Below, piece after piece: positions 16,672 through 24,940 of a stretch of DNA of 54,261 nt (its first letter is position 1; each line of letters begins with the position of its first letter). The notes beneath the pieces are model-generated. The model did not search any database, was not told the origin of the DNA, and worked only from the letters and a program-made list of their open reading frames with translations. Both the position numbers and the translations under genes were made by a program. This DNA comes from Nocardia pseudobrasiliensis NBRC 108224 (GTDB taxonomy: Bacteria; Actinomycetota; Actinomycetes; Mycobacteriales; Mycobacteriaceae): the NCBI RefSeq assembly GCF_001613105.1, contig NZ_BDBS01000019.1, positions 1 to 54,261 on the forward strand. Direction: 5' to 3'.

Positions 16672-18284
16672 ACCTGCGACATACCGCCGAGATACTGCGA
16701 TCGGTTCGAATACTCGCCGAACGAGGCATCATTCATCCGCGCCGTTTCGGAGCGGATCTTCAGGCGGCGAAGATCGCCGGACGATGCGGCCCGTTCCCCG
16801 CGATGATCAGCTATATGGTGCGCTATCACCCCGACCGCACCGCCCTCGTCGACGACCGCGGCGAGTTGAGTTTCGGTGCGCTGGACCGGCAGTCGAACGC
16901 CTTGGCCCGCGGCCTCGCCGCGGACGGGATCGGCCCCGGACAGACCGTCGGTGTGCTGTGCCGTGAACATCGCGGCCTGATCACCGCGCTGATCGCCACC
17001 GGCAAGCTCGGCCTGCGGCTGGTTATCCTGAACACCGGCTTCGCCGGACCACAGCTGCGCGATGTCGCCGCCCGCGAACAGGTCACCGTGCTGTTCCACG
17101 ACGACGAATTCGCCGAGGCCGCGACCGCGCTGCCCGAGGGCGTGCGCCGGGTGCGGACCCGGGCCGACGATCCGCGCGCGAGCGGCCGGTCCGTGGACGA
17201 GTTGATCGCGGGCCAGCCGACACATCCGCTGCCCCTGCCCGACGAATTCGCGGGCCTGGTCCTGCTCACCAGCGGTACGACCGGAACGCCGAAGGGCGCG
17301 GCGCGCAAACGCATTTCGCCGCTGCAGTCGGCGCAGCTGCTCGACCGGTTCCCGATCACCGGCGGCGGCGCCACGGTGATCGCCGCGCCGCTGTTCCACG
17401 CGACCGGACTGGGCCAGTTCACCTTCGCCATGTCGCTGGGTAAGACCGCGGTGTTCGGGCACGGCAGATTCGACGCCGAGGCCACGCTCGCGGCGGTCGC
17501 CCGGCACCGCGCCGACACCCTCGCGGTGGTGCCCACCATGCTCGGGCGCATTCTCGACCTCGGGCCGGAGGTGCTTGCCCGCTACGATATTTCGTGCTTG
17601 AAGATCATTGCCAGCGGCGGCTCGGCCATCTCGCCGGGACTGTGTGAACGCACCGCCGCCGCCTTCGGCGACGTGCTCTACAACAACTACGGCGCCACCG
17701 AGGTCGCCGCGGTGTCGATGGCCACGCCGCAGGAGTTGCGCCGGGCGCCGGGCACGGTCGGCCGCCCGCCGGTCGGCGTGCGGGTGGCGCTGTTCGACGG
17801 CGACGGCGAGCCGATCACCGAACCGGACCGCCCCGGTTCCATCTACGTCGCCAACAGCCTGAGCTTCAGCGGCTACACCGACGGCCAGGACAAGCACCGC
17901 CGGGACGGTATGGTCTGCACCGGCGATATCGGCCATTTCGACGCCACGGGACTGCTTTTCGTCGACGGTCGCAGTGACGACATGATCGTGTCCGGCGGCG
18001 AGAACGTCTATCCGGCCGAGGTGGAGAATCTCCTCGCCGACCGCAGCGATATCGCCGACGCCGCGGTCGTCGGCGTGACCGATCCGGATTTCGGCCAGCG
18101 CCTGCGGGCCTTCGTGGTACCGCAGCCCGGCGTCGAACTGGATCCCGACGAGATCCGCCGACATGTGAAATCCCAATTGGCCCGCTACAAGGTCCCCCGC
18201 GACGTCATCATCCTCGCCGAGATACCCCGCAACGGGTCGGGCAAGATCGTGCGTCGACGTCTGGCCGAGCTGCCGATACCGTAG
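16668..18284 (+). CDS. Fatty acyl-CoA synthetase-like AMP-ligase (FadD type), copy 2
   Basis: Adenylating enzyme of 538 residues with LLTSGTTGTPKG (P-loop, 201-209), NNYGATEVA (A5), CTGDIGHFDATGLLFVDGR (A7/A8), the hinge-region motif SGGENVYPAEVE, and PRNGSGKIVRRRL (A10, Lys 526). This looks like the FadD12/FadD2-like acyl-CoA synthetases of Mycobacteriales. It overlaps UbiA by ATGA and ends the operon ahead of a strong hairpin. It is only distantly related to the ligase at 14137, so the cluster activates two different acids: probably one aromatic and one aliphatic, or the same acid at two stages. Substrate is not determinable here. Confidence 0.87.
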   Translation: MNLRHTAEILRSVRILAERGIIHPRRFGADLQAAKIAGRCGPFPAMISYMVRYHPDRTALVDDRGELSFGALDRQSNALARGLAADGIGPGQTVGVLCREHRGLITALIATGKLGLRLVILNTGFAGPQLRDVAAREQVTVLFHDDEFAEAATALPEGVRRVRTRADDPRASGRSVDELIAGQPTHPLPLPDEFAGLVLLTSGTTGTPKGAARKRISPLQSAQLLDRFPITGGGATVIAAPLFHATGLGQFTFAMSLGKTAVFGHGRFDAEATLAAVARHRADTLAVVPTMLGRILDLGPEVLARYDISCLKIIASGGSAISPGLCERTAAAFGDVLYNNYGATEVAAVSMATPQELRRAPGTVGRPPVGVRVALFDGDGEPITEPDRPGSIYVANSLSFSGYTDGQDKHRRDGMVCTGDIGHFDATGLLFVDGRSDDMIVSGGENVYPAEVENLLADRSDIADAAVVGVTDPDFGQRLRAFVVPQPGVELDPDEIRRHVKSQLARYKVPRDVIILAEIPRNGSGKIVRRRLAELPIP

Positions 18285-18305
18285 TCGCGCAGCGCATACG
18301 TAAAC

Positions 18306-18340
18306 GCCCGATATTCCTTGTGCGACAAGGAGTATCGGGC
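18306..18340. terminator. Hairpin terminator between convergent genes
   Basis: Inverted repeat with 16-bp arms (GCCCGATATTCCTTGT against ACAAGGAGTATCGGGC, one mismatch) and a 3-base loop, followed by ATTTTAC. It lies 22 bases after the ligase stop and ahead of the convergent flavodoxin gene. This is one of the clearest rho-independent-like structures in the window. Confidence 0.85.
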
Positions 18341-18442
18341 ATTTTACGCGGTCTGCATTCGAAAACTCCGGCCTGGTTGTCATCACAGACCGGAGTTCGA
18401 TGAAGTCCCCCTGAACGATCGAGAACGTCCTATACGGGGAAA

Positions 18443-18916
18443 TCAGGAAGCGATATCGACCTTGCTGCGCAGGCCCTCCGCGAAGGTGCGCGCGCCCGCC
18501 AGATCAGCGGCGTTCGGCTGCCCCTTGCGGATCCCACCGACGATCATCAGCGGCCACCAGGTGTCGTATCCGAAGCACGAGAAGGTGTCGACCACCTCGT
18601 AGCCCTTCTGCTCGAGGCGACGCACGAACTTCTGGCGGTAGCGCCGGAACGGCGGCTCCGGAAAACCACTGGTGTTGAACACGAAGGCCTTGCGGCGCTG
18701 CGCCGGGGGCAGCGTTTTGACGAATTTGCGCAGCTCTCGATAGAAATTCATACCGTATACACCCGAGCCGAATCCCACAAAATCATAGGTGGCGAGCTCG
18801 GCGGCGGTGATCTCCGCGGGATCGACGACACGAGCGCCCAGCACCTCACCGATCACATCGGCGACTTTCTTGGTGTTCCCGTGGGACCGTGACCTGCATA
18901 CGATAATTGTCTTCAT
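18443..18916 (-). CDS. Flavodoxin-domain protein
   Basis: FMN-binding electron carrier or reductase of 157 residues. The phosphate loop region is CRSRSHGNTKKVAD at the N-terminus. The first flavin loop is FGSGVYGMNFYRELRKF and the second is FNTSGFPE, followed by GYDTWWPLMIVGGIRKGQPN, which resembles the protoporphyrinogen-oxidase/flavodoxin (Flavodoxin_5-like) group rather than a small electron-transfer flavodoxin. The ATG at 18916 has AAGGAG upstream. It stands alone, convergent with the ligase operon and divergent from the DAHP synthase operon. It may support a redox step of the pathway; the partner is unknown. Confidence 0.85.
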   Translation of the reverse strand: MKTIIVCRSRSHGNTKKVADVIGEVLGARVVDPAEITAAELATYDFVGFGSGVYGMNFYRELRKFVKTLPPAQRRKAFVFNTSGFPEPPFRRYRQKFVRRLEQKGYEVVDTFSCFGYDTWWPLMIVGGIRKGQPNAADLAGARTFAEGLRSKVDIAS

Positions 18917-19425
18917 GCCAATGCTCCTTGCTTTCTCGAATTCATGGTCATACTGATCATATCTGGCCACGCGCTCGGGTCCACGTTGGTTCCAGCGGCT
19001 CCCGGTAGAGCTTAACGATGAGACGCGCGATATGAAATCATCCGATCGGGGTATCGCATGCGCCTTTCGAATCAATGCGCAGTTGGGCGGGGTCGCCCGG
19101 CTGGGTCGACACACCGATCGCGCCCGCCGACGTGGGCGGTTACCCCGATCCGCACGACTCACACCGACATCGATGGCACAGAGATAATTTCCTCTCGATT
19201 TGTCCATGTGATCCATATCACAATTGACTCGACCGGCGTAGAAGTGTCACGCTTTTTCTGCGGCACCGCTGTGCCCACATTCGCATCACCGATGTAAGAC
19301 CGGCGCGATATCCTCTTGTCGTTCGCCCGCTCGGTATGCATTTCCGCATCCCCTCCACTGCATCGGCATACGGCTATTTCCTCGTTACTGACACGAGAAT
19401 TCCGACAATCTCGAGGATTTATGGA
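18917..19425. promoter_or_regulatory. Divergent intergenic region between flavodoxin and DAHP synthase operon
   Basis: About 500 bases without a credible gene, more A/T-rich than the flanks. It should contain the flavodoxin promoter and the promoter of the six-gene DAHP synthase operon. A TTGACT hexamer occurs near 19223, but I see no convincing -10 partner. I see no TATAGCA heptamer here, unlike three other cluster promoters. Confidence 0.4.
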
Positions 19426-20538
19426 ATGAATGCTGATATCGCGATCGCCCCTGCATACGGATTGGAAGGTCGGCATACGCTCAGTATCAGCCCGCTGCCA
19501 CCGCCCGCCGAGATACGCAGCGAATATCCGATCGACGAAAATATCGCCGCCGTCGTGCGCGACGGCCGCAATACCACCCAGGACATACTCACCGGCGCCG
19601 ACGACCGCCTGCTGGTGATCGTGGGTCCCTGCTCGGTGCACGATCCGAGCGCCGCGCTGGACTACGCGAGCCGACTGGCCGCCAAGGCCCGGGAACTCGC
19701 CGACGACCTGCACCTGGTGATGCGGGTGTACCTCGAGAAACCGCGGACCACCCTCGGCTGGAAGGGTCTGCTCAACGACCCGCATCTCGACGGCACCTTC
19801 GACTTCGGCGCCGGGCTGCGCCTGGGCCGACGCCTGCTGATCGACATCACCGCCCTCGGCCTGCCGGTGGCCTGTGAATTCCTCGATCCGCTCACCCCGC
19901 AGTACTTCGCCGATCTGGTGACCTACGGCGCCATCGGTGCCCGCACGGCGGCCAGCCAGGTGCATCGGCAACTGGCCAGCGTGCTGCCGATGCCGGTCGG
20001 CATCAAGAACGGCACCGATGGCGATGTCCAGGTGGCCGTCGACGGCGTCCGCGCCGCCGGGGCCGGGCACGTCTTTCCGGGCATCGACCTGCAAGGCCGC
20101 TGCGCGCTGATCCACACCACCGGCAATCCCGACTGCCACGTCGTCCTGCGCGGCGGCGCGAGCGGCCCCAACTACGACGCCACCGCGGTCACACAGGCGT
20201 GCCTGCGGCTCGAGAAGGCGGACCTGCCACAGCGGCTCGTGGTGGACGCCAGTCACGGCAACAGCAACAAGGATCACAACCGTCAGGTCGACGTCGTCGC
20301 CGATATCGCCAACCGCATCGCCGCGGGCGGCGCCAGCGTCGTGGGCCTGATGCTGGAGAGCTTCCTCGTCGCGGGCCGTCAGAACCTCACCCTGGGCGAC
20401 GCCGCCGCGCTCACCTACGGGCAATCCATCACCGACGCCTGTCTGGGCTGGTCCGACACCGCCGCTCAGCTCGACCGTCTCGCCGCCGCGGTCGCCACCC
20501 GCCGCGCCCTCCGCAGCGGCGCGGCAGACGCGATGTGA
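19426..20538 (+). CDS. Class I (AroG/AroF-type) 3-deoxy-D-arabino-heptulosonate-7-phosphate synthase
   Basis: Condenses phosphoenolpyruvate with erythrose 4-phosphate, the first step of the shikimate pathway. The 370-residue protein carries VIVGPCSVHDP, MRVYLEKPRTTLGWKG, GARTAASQVHRQLAS, GIKNGTDGDVQVAVDGV and VVDASHGNSNKDHNRQ, all hallmarks of the AroG/F/H family. It is not the plant-like class II form found as PhzC in pseudomonads. The ATG at 19426 with GAGG upstream is chosen over an upstream in-frame ATG because family homology starts there. It heads a six-gene operon and probably raises chorismate supply for the PhzE-PhzD branch at 27920-30506. Whether it is free of aromatic amino-acid feedback cannot be judged. 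Confidence 0.92.
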   Translation: MNADIAIAPAYGLEGRHTLSISPLPPPAEIRSEYPIDENIAAVVRDGRNTTQDILTGADDRLLVIVGPCSVHDPSAALDYASRLAAKARELADDLHLVMRVYLEKPRTTLGWKGLLNDPHLDGTFDFGAGLRLGRRLLIDITALGLPVACEFLDPLTPQYFADLVTYGAIGARTAASQVHRQLASVLPMPVGIKNGTDGDVQVAVDGVRAAGAGHVFPGIDLQGRCALIHTTGNPDCHVVLRGGASGPNYDATAVTQACLRLEKADLPQRLVVDASHGNSNKDHNRQVDVVADIANRIAAGGASVVGLMLESFLVAGRQNLTLGDAAALTYGQSITDACLGWSDTAAQLDRLAAAVATRRALRSGAADAM

Positions 20539-20561
20539 GGCGAATCATCAAGGAGGACACC

Positions 20562-22877
20562 GTGCTCAGCAGTACCTGTCTACAGTGGCCCGGCGCGGGA
20601 GATATCGACAGCTTCCGCCATCCGGCGCTGGTCGAACGTGATCGCGAGGTCGAGGAGATCCGCAATCTGGTCGAGGATCCACGGGTTCGCCTGCTCACGC
20701 TGACCGGACCCGCCGGGGTGGGCAAGAGCCGACTGGCACAGGAGGCGTTGTCGCACAGTCGATCCGCCGCCGCCCGCAGTATCGCGGTGGACCTCGCCGA
20801 TATCGCCGATCCCGAGGACGCCTGGCGTTGCGTCCTCGCCGCCTTCGGGGAACGCTTCGACGACGGCTACCAGATCGCCGGTCCGACAATGATATTGGAT
20901 GCCCTGCAGGCGGCCATCGGCTCCTCGCGGACCGTTCTGCTGCTGGACAACTGCGATCCGGTGGCACGGAAGATCGCCCGCGAGGTATCCCTGCTGCTGC
21001 GGCGCTGCCCGAATCTGCTGCTGGTGGCGACCAGCCGGGTCGTACTCAATCTGCAGCGCGAATACGTGCTGTCGGTGCGGCCGCTGCGGACCCGATCCGA
21101 TTCGGGTCCGAGCCGCCCCGCCCTGTCGGCGGCCACCCAGCTGCTGCTGGCCGGTATCGACAGCAGCTATCGCGGCTCGGCGGCGAATCTGTTGGTACTC
21201 GACGAGATCGCGCACGAGGTCGACGGCGTGCCGCTCGCGCTGGAACTGGCCGCGGTCACGATCAACCGGATCGGCCCCGCGGCGGCGCTGCGGCTGATCC
21301 GCACCGGCGCGGGCATGACCCCGCTGCCCTATGCCGATATCCCGGCGCGACACCGGTGCACCGACGACGCGGTCGCCTGGGGGTTGCGCGATCTCGACGC
21401 CCGCGCGCTCGATGTGCTGCTGCATCTGTCACTGTGTGAATCGGCGGTCGATCCGGATACGCTGGCGACGCTGGCCGGTCTGGACGAATCCGTCGGGGGA
21501 GCAACGACTCTGACCCCTCTGATCGAGCACAGCCTGCTGCGCCGGGTCGTCTCCGACGCCGGGTCCCCCAGCTATGAGTTGATCGGCATCGTCCGCGCCT
21601 ACTGCCGCCGACTGCTGGAATCCGATCGCGTTCGGCGCGAACGGATCCGGCGCGAGCATGTCGACCGCTGGCACGAACTGGCCCGCCGGATGGCCCACGA
21701 CCTGGCGCGACCGGATCTGCGGGAGACCGCGCTGACGCTCGCCGAACGACATGTCGGCGACTTCCGCGCCACCGTCGCGGGTTTGATCGAGATGGGGCAG
21801 CCGCAGCGGGCCGTGGAACTCGCCGCATCGCTCGAGGAGGTGTGGATCCGATTCGGGCGGTTCACCGCGATCGAATCGTTGCTGACCGATCATCTCGGCG
21901 ATCGGTCGAACCCCGAATCCATGTCCGGCGCATTGGAATTGCTCGGCGACTGGGCATTGCGGACCGGCCGACCCCAGCGGGCGATCGACATGTTCACCCG
22001 GGCCGCGACCGAATACCGCCGCCGCGCTGACGCCGAAAGCGAACATCGGATCGCCGCACGGCTGGGCCTGGCCCACCTCGAGGACGGCCGCCCCGACCTC
22101 GCGGGCGAGCAGCTGCTGTTCGCCCGGGATCACGGTGCCGAGCTCGGCGAGGTCGCCGATATCTATCTCACCGCACTCGCACTGCCCGAACCCGCCGGAC
22201 AATCCGACGGCGATCACTCTCGGCTGTGGGAACGGATCGAACGACTCGATCCGCGCGACCGGCTGCGCGCGTACAACACCCTCGCCCGTGGACAGCTGGG
22301 CGCCGAAACCGCGCACCGGGCCCTCGAGCTGTTCCGCCGCGTGCTGCGGATGCCGGAGATCGAGGGGCATACCCTCGAGACACTCACCGCCCTGGACGGC
22401 TGCGCGGCCGCCTACGGCTGCGCCGGTGAGAAATTCGGCGAACTGGCCGCGCTGCTGTTCGGTTCGGTACACCGCATCCGCAGCGCGCACACGATCCCGA
22501 TGCCCGAGGATATCGGCGACGACGAGATCGAGGCCGCGCGCCTGATTCGCCCGGAAACGAACCGCGATCTACCGGATATCGTCTCGTGCGCATTATCGGG
22601 GCCGCATATTCCGGCCTGTTCCGCCTCACCGCTGGACGCCTTGACGAAAAGGCAGCGGCAGATCGCGTTGCTGGTGGCCGACGGCCTGACCAATCGCATG
22701 ATCGCCAGTCGGCTCGGCATAGCCGAATGGACGGTGATCAACCATCTGCGCCAGGTGATGGCCAAACTGAATTGTCCCTCCAGATTGCATGTGGCGCTGG
22801 TTGTCAAAGGCGACAAGGACTTGCCATTGCCCGACGCGAAATCGTCGGTAAGCTCGAATTTAAGGCAAATCCACTAG
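20562..22877 (+). CDS. LAL-type regulator: STAND ATPase, TPR-like region, C-terminal LuxR HTH
   Basis: Predicted transcriptional regulator of 771 residues. It has Walker A GPAGVGKS at 49-56, a Walker B-like LLLDNCDP near residue 130, an NB-ARC/AfsR-like winged region, a long helical TPR-like middle, and a LuxR-type HTH at about 700-760 beginning LTKRQRQIALLVADGLTNRM. The GTG at 20562 with a perfect AGGAGG five bases upstream fixes the start. It is unusual in lying inside a biosynthetic operon (24 bases after DAHP synthase, 18 bases before FGD) and is therefore probably co-expressed with the genes it may control. With the SARP and the two-component pair it makes a third regulatory layer. Confidence 0.88.
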   Translation: MLSSTCLQWPGAGDIDSFRHPALVERDREVEEIRNLVEDPRVRLLTLTGPAGVGKSRLAQEALSHSRSAAARSIAVDLADIADPEDAWRCVLAAFGERFDDGYQIAGPTMILDALQAAIGSSRTVLLLDNCDPVARKIAREVSLLLRRCPNLLLVATSRVVLNLQREYVLSVRPLRTRSDSGPSRPALSAATQLLLAGIDSSYRGSAANLLVLDEIAHEVDGVPLALELAAVTINRIGPAAALRLIRTGAGMTPLPYADIPARHRCTDDAVAWGLRDLDARALDVLLHLSLCESAVDPDTLATLAGLDESVGGATTLTPLIEHSLLRRVVSDAGSPSYELIGIVRAYCRRLLESDRVRRERIRREHVDRWHELARRMAHDLARPDLRETALTLAERHVGDFRATVAGLIEMGQPQRAVELAASLEEVWIRFGRFTAIESLLTDHLGDRSNPESMSGALELLGDWALRTGRPQRAIDMFTRAATEYRRRADAESEHRIAARLGLAHLEDGRPDLAGEQLLFARDHGAELGEVADIYLTALALPEPAGQSDGDHSRLWERIERLDPRDRLRAYNTLARGQLGAETAHRALELFRRVLRMPEIEGHTLETLTALDGCAAAYGCAGEKFGELAALLFGSVHRIRSAHTIPMPEDIGDDEIEAARLIRPETNRDLPDIVSCALSGPHIPACSASPLDALTKRQRQIALLVADGLTNRMIASRLGIAEWTVINHLRQVMAKLNCPSRLHVALVVKGDKDLPLPDAKSSVSSNLRQIH

Positions 22878-22895
22878 ATATTCGAGGGAATTGTG

Positions 22896-23906
22896 GTGAC
22901 GGACCTCAGGGTGGGATATAAGGCATCGGCGGAGCAATTCGGTCCGCGCGAACTCGTCGAGCTGACAGTGTCGGCCGAGCAGTACGGTCTGGACAGCGCC
23001 ATGATCAGCGATCATTTCCAACCGTGGCGGTACAACGGCGGCCATGCCCCCTTCTCGCTGGCGTGGCTGGCCGCTGCCGGTGAGCGCACCAGCCGCATCC
23101 TGCTGGGCACCTCGGTGCTGACTCCGACCTTCCGCTACAACCCGGCCGTGATCGCCCAGGCCTTCGCGACCATGGCGTGCCTGTACCCGAATCGGGTGAC
23201 GCTTGGCGTGGGCACCGGTGAGGCGCTGAACGAGATCGCGACCGGCTACAAGGGCGAATGGCCCGAGTTCAAGGAGCGATTCGCGCGGCTGCGCGAGGCC
23301 GTCGACCTCATGCGCGCGCTGTGGACCGGCGACCGCACCGATTTCGACGGGCAGTACTACCACACCGTCGGCGCGTCGATCTACGACGTGCCCAAGGGCG
23401 GCATCCCGATCTACGTCGCCGCGGGCGGGCCGCTGGTGGCCCGGTACGCCGGTCGCGCCGGTGACGGTTTCATCTGCACCTCGGGTAAGGGGATGGATCT
23501 CTACACCGAGAAGCTGATGCCCGCGGTGAAGGAGGGCGCGGACAAGGCCGGGCGCTCGGTCGAGGACATCGATCGGATGATCGAGATCAAGATCTCCTAT
23601 GACACCGATCCCGAACTGGCGCTGGAGAACACGCGCTTCTGGGCGCCGCTGTCGCTGACCCCGGAGCAGAAGCACTCGATTACCGATCCGATCGAGATGG
23701 AGGCCGCCGCCGACGCGCTGCCGATCGAGCAGATCGCCAAGCGCTGGATCGTCGGCTCCGATCCCGACGAAGTCGTCGAGCAGATCCGTCCCTACGTCGA
23801 CGCGGGCCTCAATCACCTTGTTTTCCACGCCCCGGGCCACGACCAGGCCCGCTTCCTCGAGCTGTTCGCCAAGGACATCGCACCCCGGCTGCGCGGACTC
23901 GGCTAG
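22896..23906 (+). CDS. fgd: F420-dependent glucose-6-phosphate dehydrogenase
   Basis: Luciferase-like TIM-barrel enzyme that reduces cofactor F420 with glucose 6-phosphate. The 336-residue protein closely resembles M. tuberculosis Fgd1 as I recall it, from GYKASAEQF at the N-terminus to NHLVFHAPGHDQ near the C-terminus. The catalytic His and Trp (DHFQPW, H40 and W44) and GVGTGEALNE with the conserved Glu are present. I choose the second of two adjacent GTG codons because it reproduces Fgd1 numbering and leaves a better distance to AGGGA. It directly precedes the second SRPBCC/F420-reductase fusion, so it most likely regenerates F420H2 for the pathway. An Fgd inside a biosynthetic operon is unusual; it could also be the only fgd of the genome. 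Confidence 0.95.
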   Translation: MTDLRVGYKASAEQFGPRELVELTVSAEQYGLDSAMISDHFQPWRYNGGHAPFSLAWLAAAGERTSRILLGTSVLTPTFRYNPAVIAQAFATMACLYPNRVTLGVGTGEALNEIATGYKGEWPEFKERFARLREAVDLMRALWTGDRTDFDGQYYHTVGASIYDVPKGGIPIYVAAGGPLVARYAGRAGDGFICTSGKGMDLYTEKLMPAVKEGADKAGRSVEDIDRMIEIKISYDTDPELALENTRFWAPLSLTPEQKHSITDPIEMEAAADALPIEQIAKRWIVGSDPDEVVEQIRPYVDAGLNHLVFHAPGHDQARFLELFAKDIAPRLRGLG

Positions 23907-23938
23907 CCATCCGATCAGCGAAATCGACAGGACTCACA

Positions 23939-24874
23939 ATGCTGACATTGACGGTAGAGCGCGTCATCGCGGCCCCGCCCGAGCAGGTCTTCGACTGGTT
24001 CGCCGACTCCGAGAACTTCGCCGCGTCGCGAGCCGTCGTGCGCCACAAGCTGGTCGAGCCCGCGGTCGATCTACCCTACGGCGTCGGTTCGGTCCGCACC
24101 GTCACCTGGTTGTTCGGCAGCTACACCGAGCGCATCACCGTTCGCGACGCACCGAAGAAGATCGGCTGGCTGGCCGAGAAGGGCATTCCCGGTGTCCGGC
24201 ATCTCGGCGCCGAGCTGACCTTCACCCCGGTGCCCGAGGGCACCCGGGTGGTGCTGACCTCCGCCGTCGAGGTGACGATTCCGTTCGCCGTCGAATTGCT
24301 GACCCGCCGCCTCGGACTGCCGATGCTGGCGGCCGGATATCGCGATGTGTTGCGCACGGCCGATATCGCGCTGACCTCCCCGCGCAAGACGCCGCGGCTG
24401 GGTCGCCCGAACTGGCTCACCAAACCGCGAAACTACATCTTCGACCAACTGCTCATTCTCATCCGCACCATCCACCACTCGATCCTGAAGGCCAGCGGCG
24501 GGCGAGTGGGCAGCACATTGTTCGGTATGCCCGTCATCGAGGTCCATGTCACCGGCCGCGCGACGGGGGCGCGCCGCACCGTATTGCTGTGGGATCCGAT
24601 CATGGATGGCGAGCGGGTCATTCTGGTGGCCTCCAAAGAGGGTGACGATCGCAATCCGGAATGGTATCGGAATCTGCGGGCCAACCCGACGGTAGAGGTG
24701 ACCATGAACGGTGTCACCGAATCGTGGGTCGCGCGGACCGCGAATGCGAACGAAAAAGCCGAATTGTGGCCGAAGATCGTCAAGGCTTATCACGGATTCG
24801 CGGTTTGCCAGACCCGCACCGCCCGCGAGATTCCGGTCGTCATCTGCGAACGGCCCACGAATTCCGTCACGTAA
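23939..24874 (+). CDS. SRPBCC domain fused to a deazaflavin (F420)-dependent reductase domain (copy B)
   Basis: Paralogue of the protein at 12009-12980, 311 residues. The N-terminal SRPBCC domain starts MLTLTVERVIAAPPEQVFDW. The C-terminal Ddn-type domain has GRATGARRTVLLWDP, VILVASKEGDDRNPEWYRNL and ANPTVEV. The two copies agree best at the start of the SRPBCC domain, in the core of the Ddn domain and at the C-terminus (IPVVICE), and diverge in between, which suggests the same chemistry on different substrates. It lies 32 bases after fgd and 66 bases before the KAS III, all in one operon. F420 use is strongly implied by the neighbouring fgd. The natural substrate is unknown. Confidence 0.86.
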   Translation: MLTLTVERVIAAPPEQVFDWFADSENFAASRAVVRHKLVEPAVDLPYGVGSVRTVTWLFGSYTERITVRDAPKKIGWLAEKGIPGVRHLGAELTFTPVPEGTRVVLTSAVEVTIPFAVELLTRRLGLPMLAAGYRDVLRTADIALTSPRKTPRLGRPNWLTKPRNYIFDQLLILIRTIHHSILKASGGRVGSTLFGMPVIEVHVTGRATGARRTVLLWDPIMDGERVILVASKEGDDRNPEWYRNLRANPTVEVTMNGVTESWVARTANANEKAELWPKIVKAYHGFAVCQTRTAREIPVVICERPTNSVT

Positions 24875-24940
24875 TTCCGCCGCGACGACGACGGGTTTTC
24901 GGTACGTGCTGTCGCGGCCGATATTCGAGAGGAACTATTC

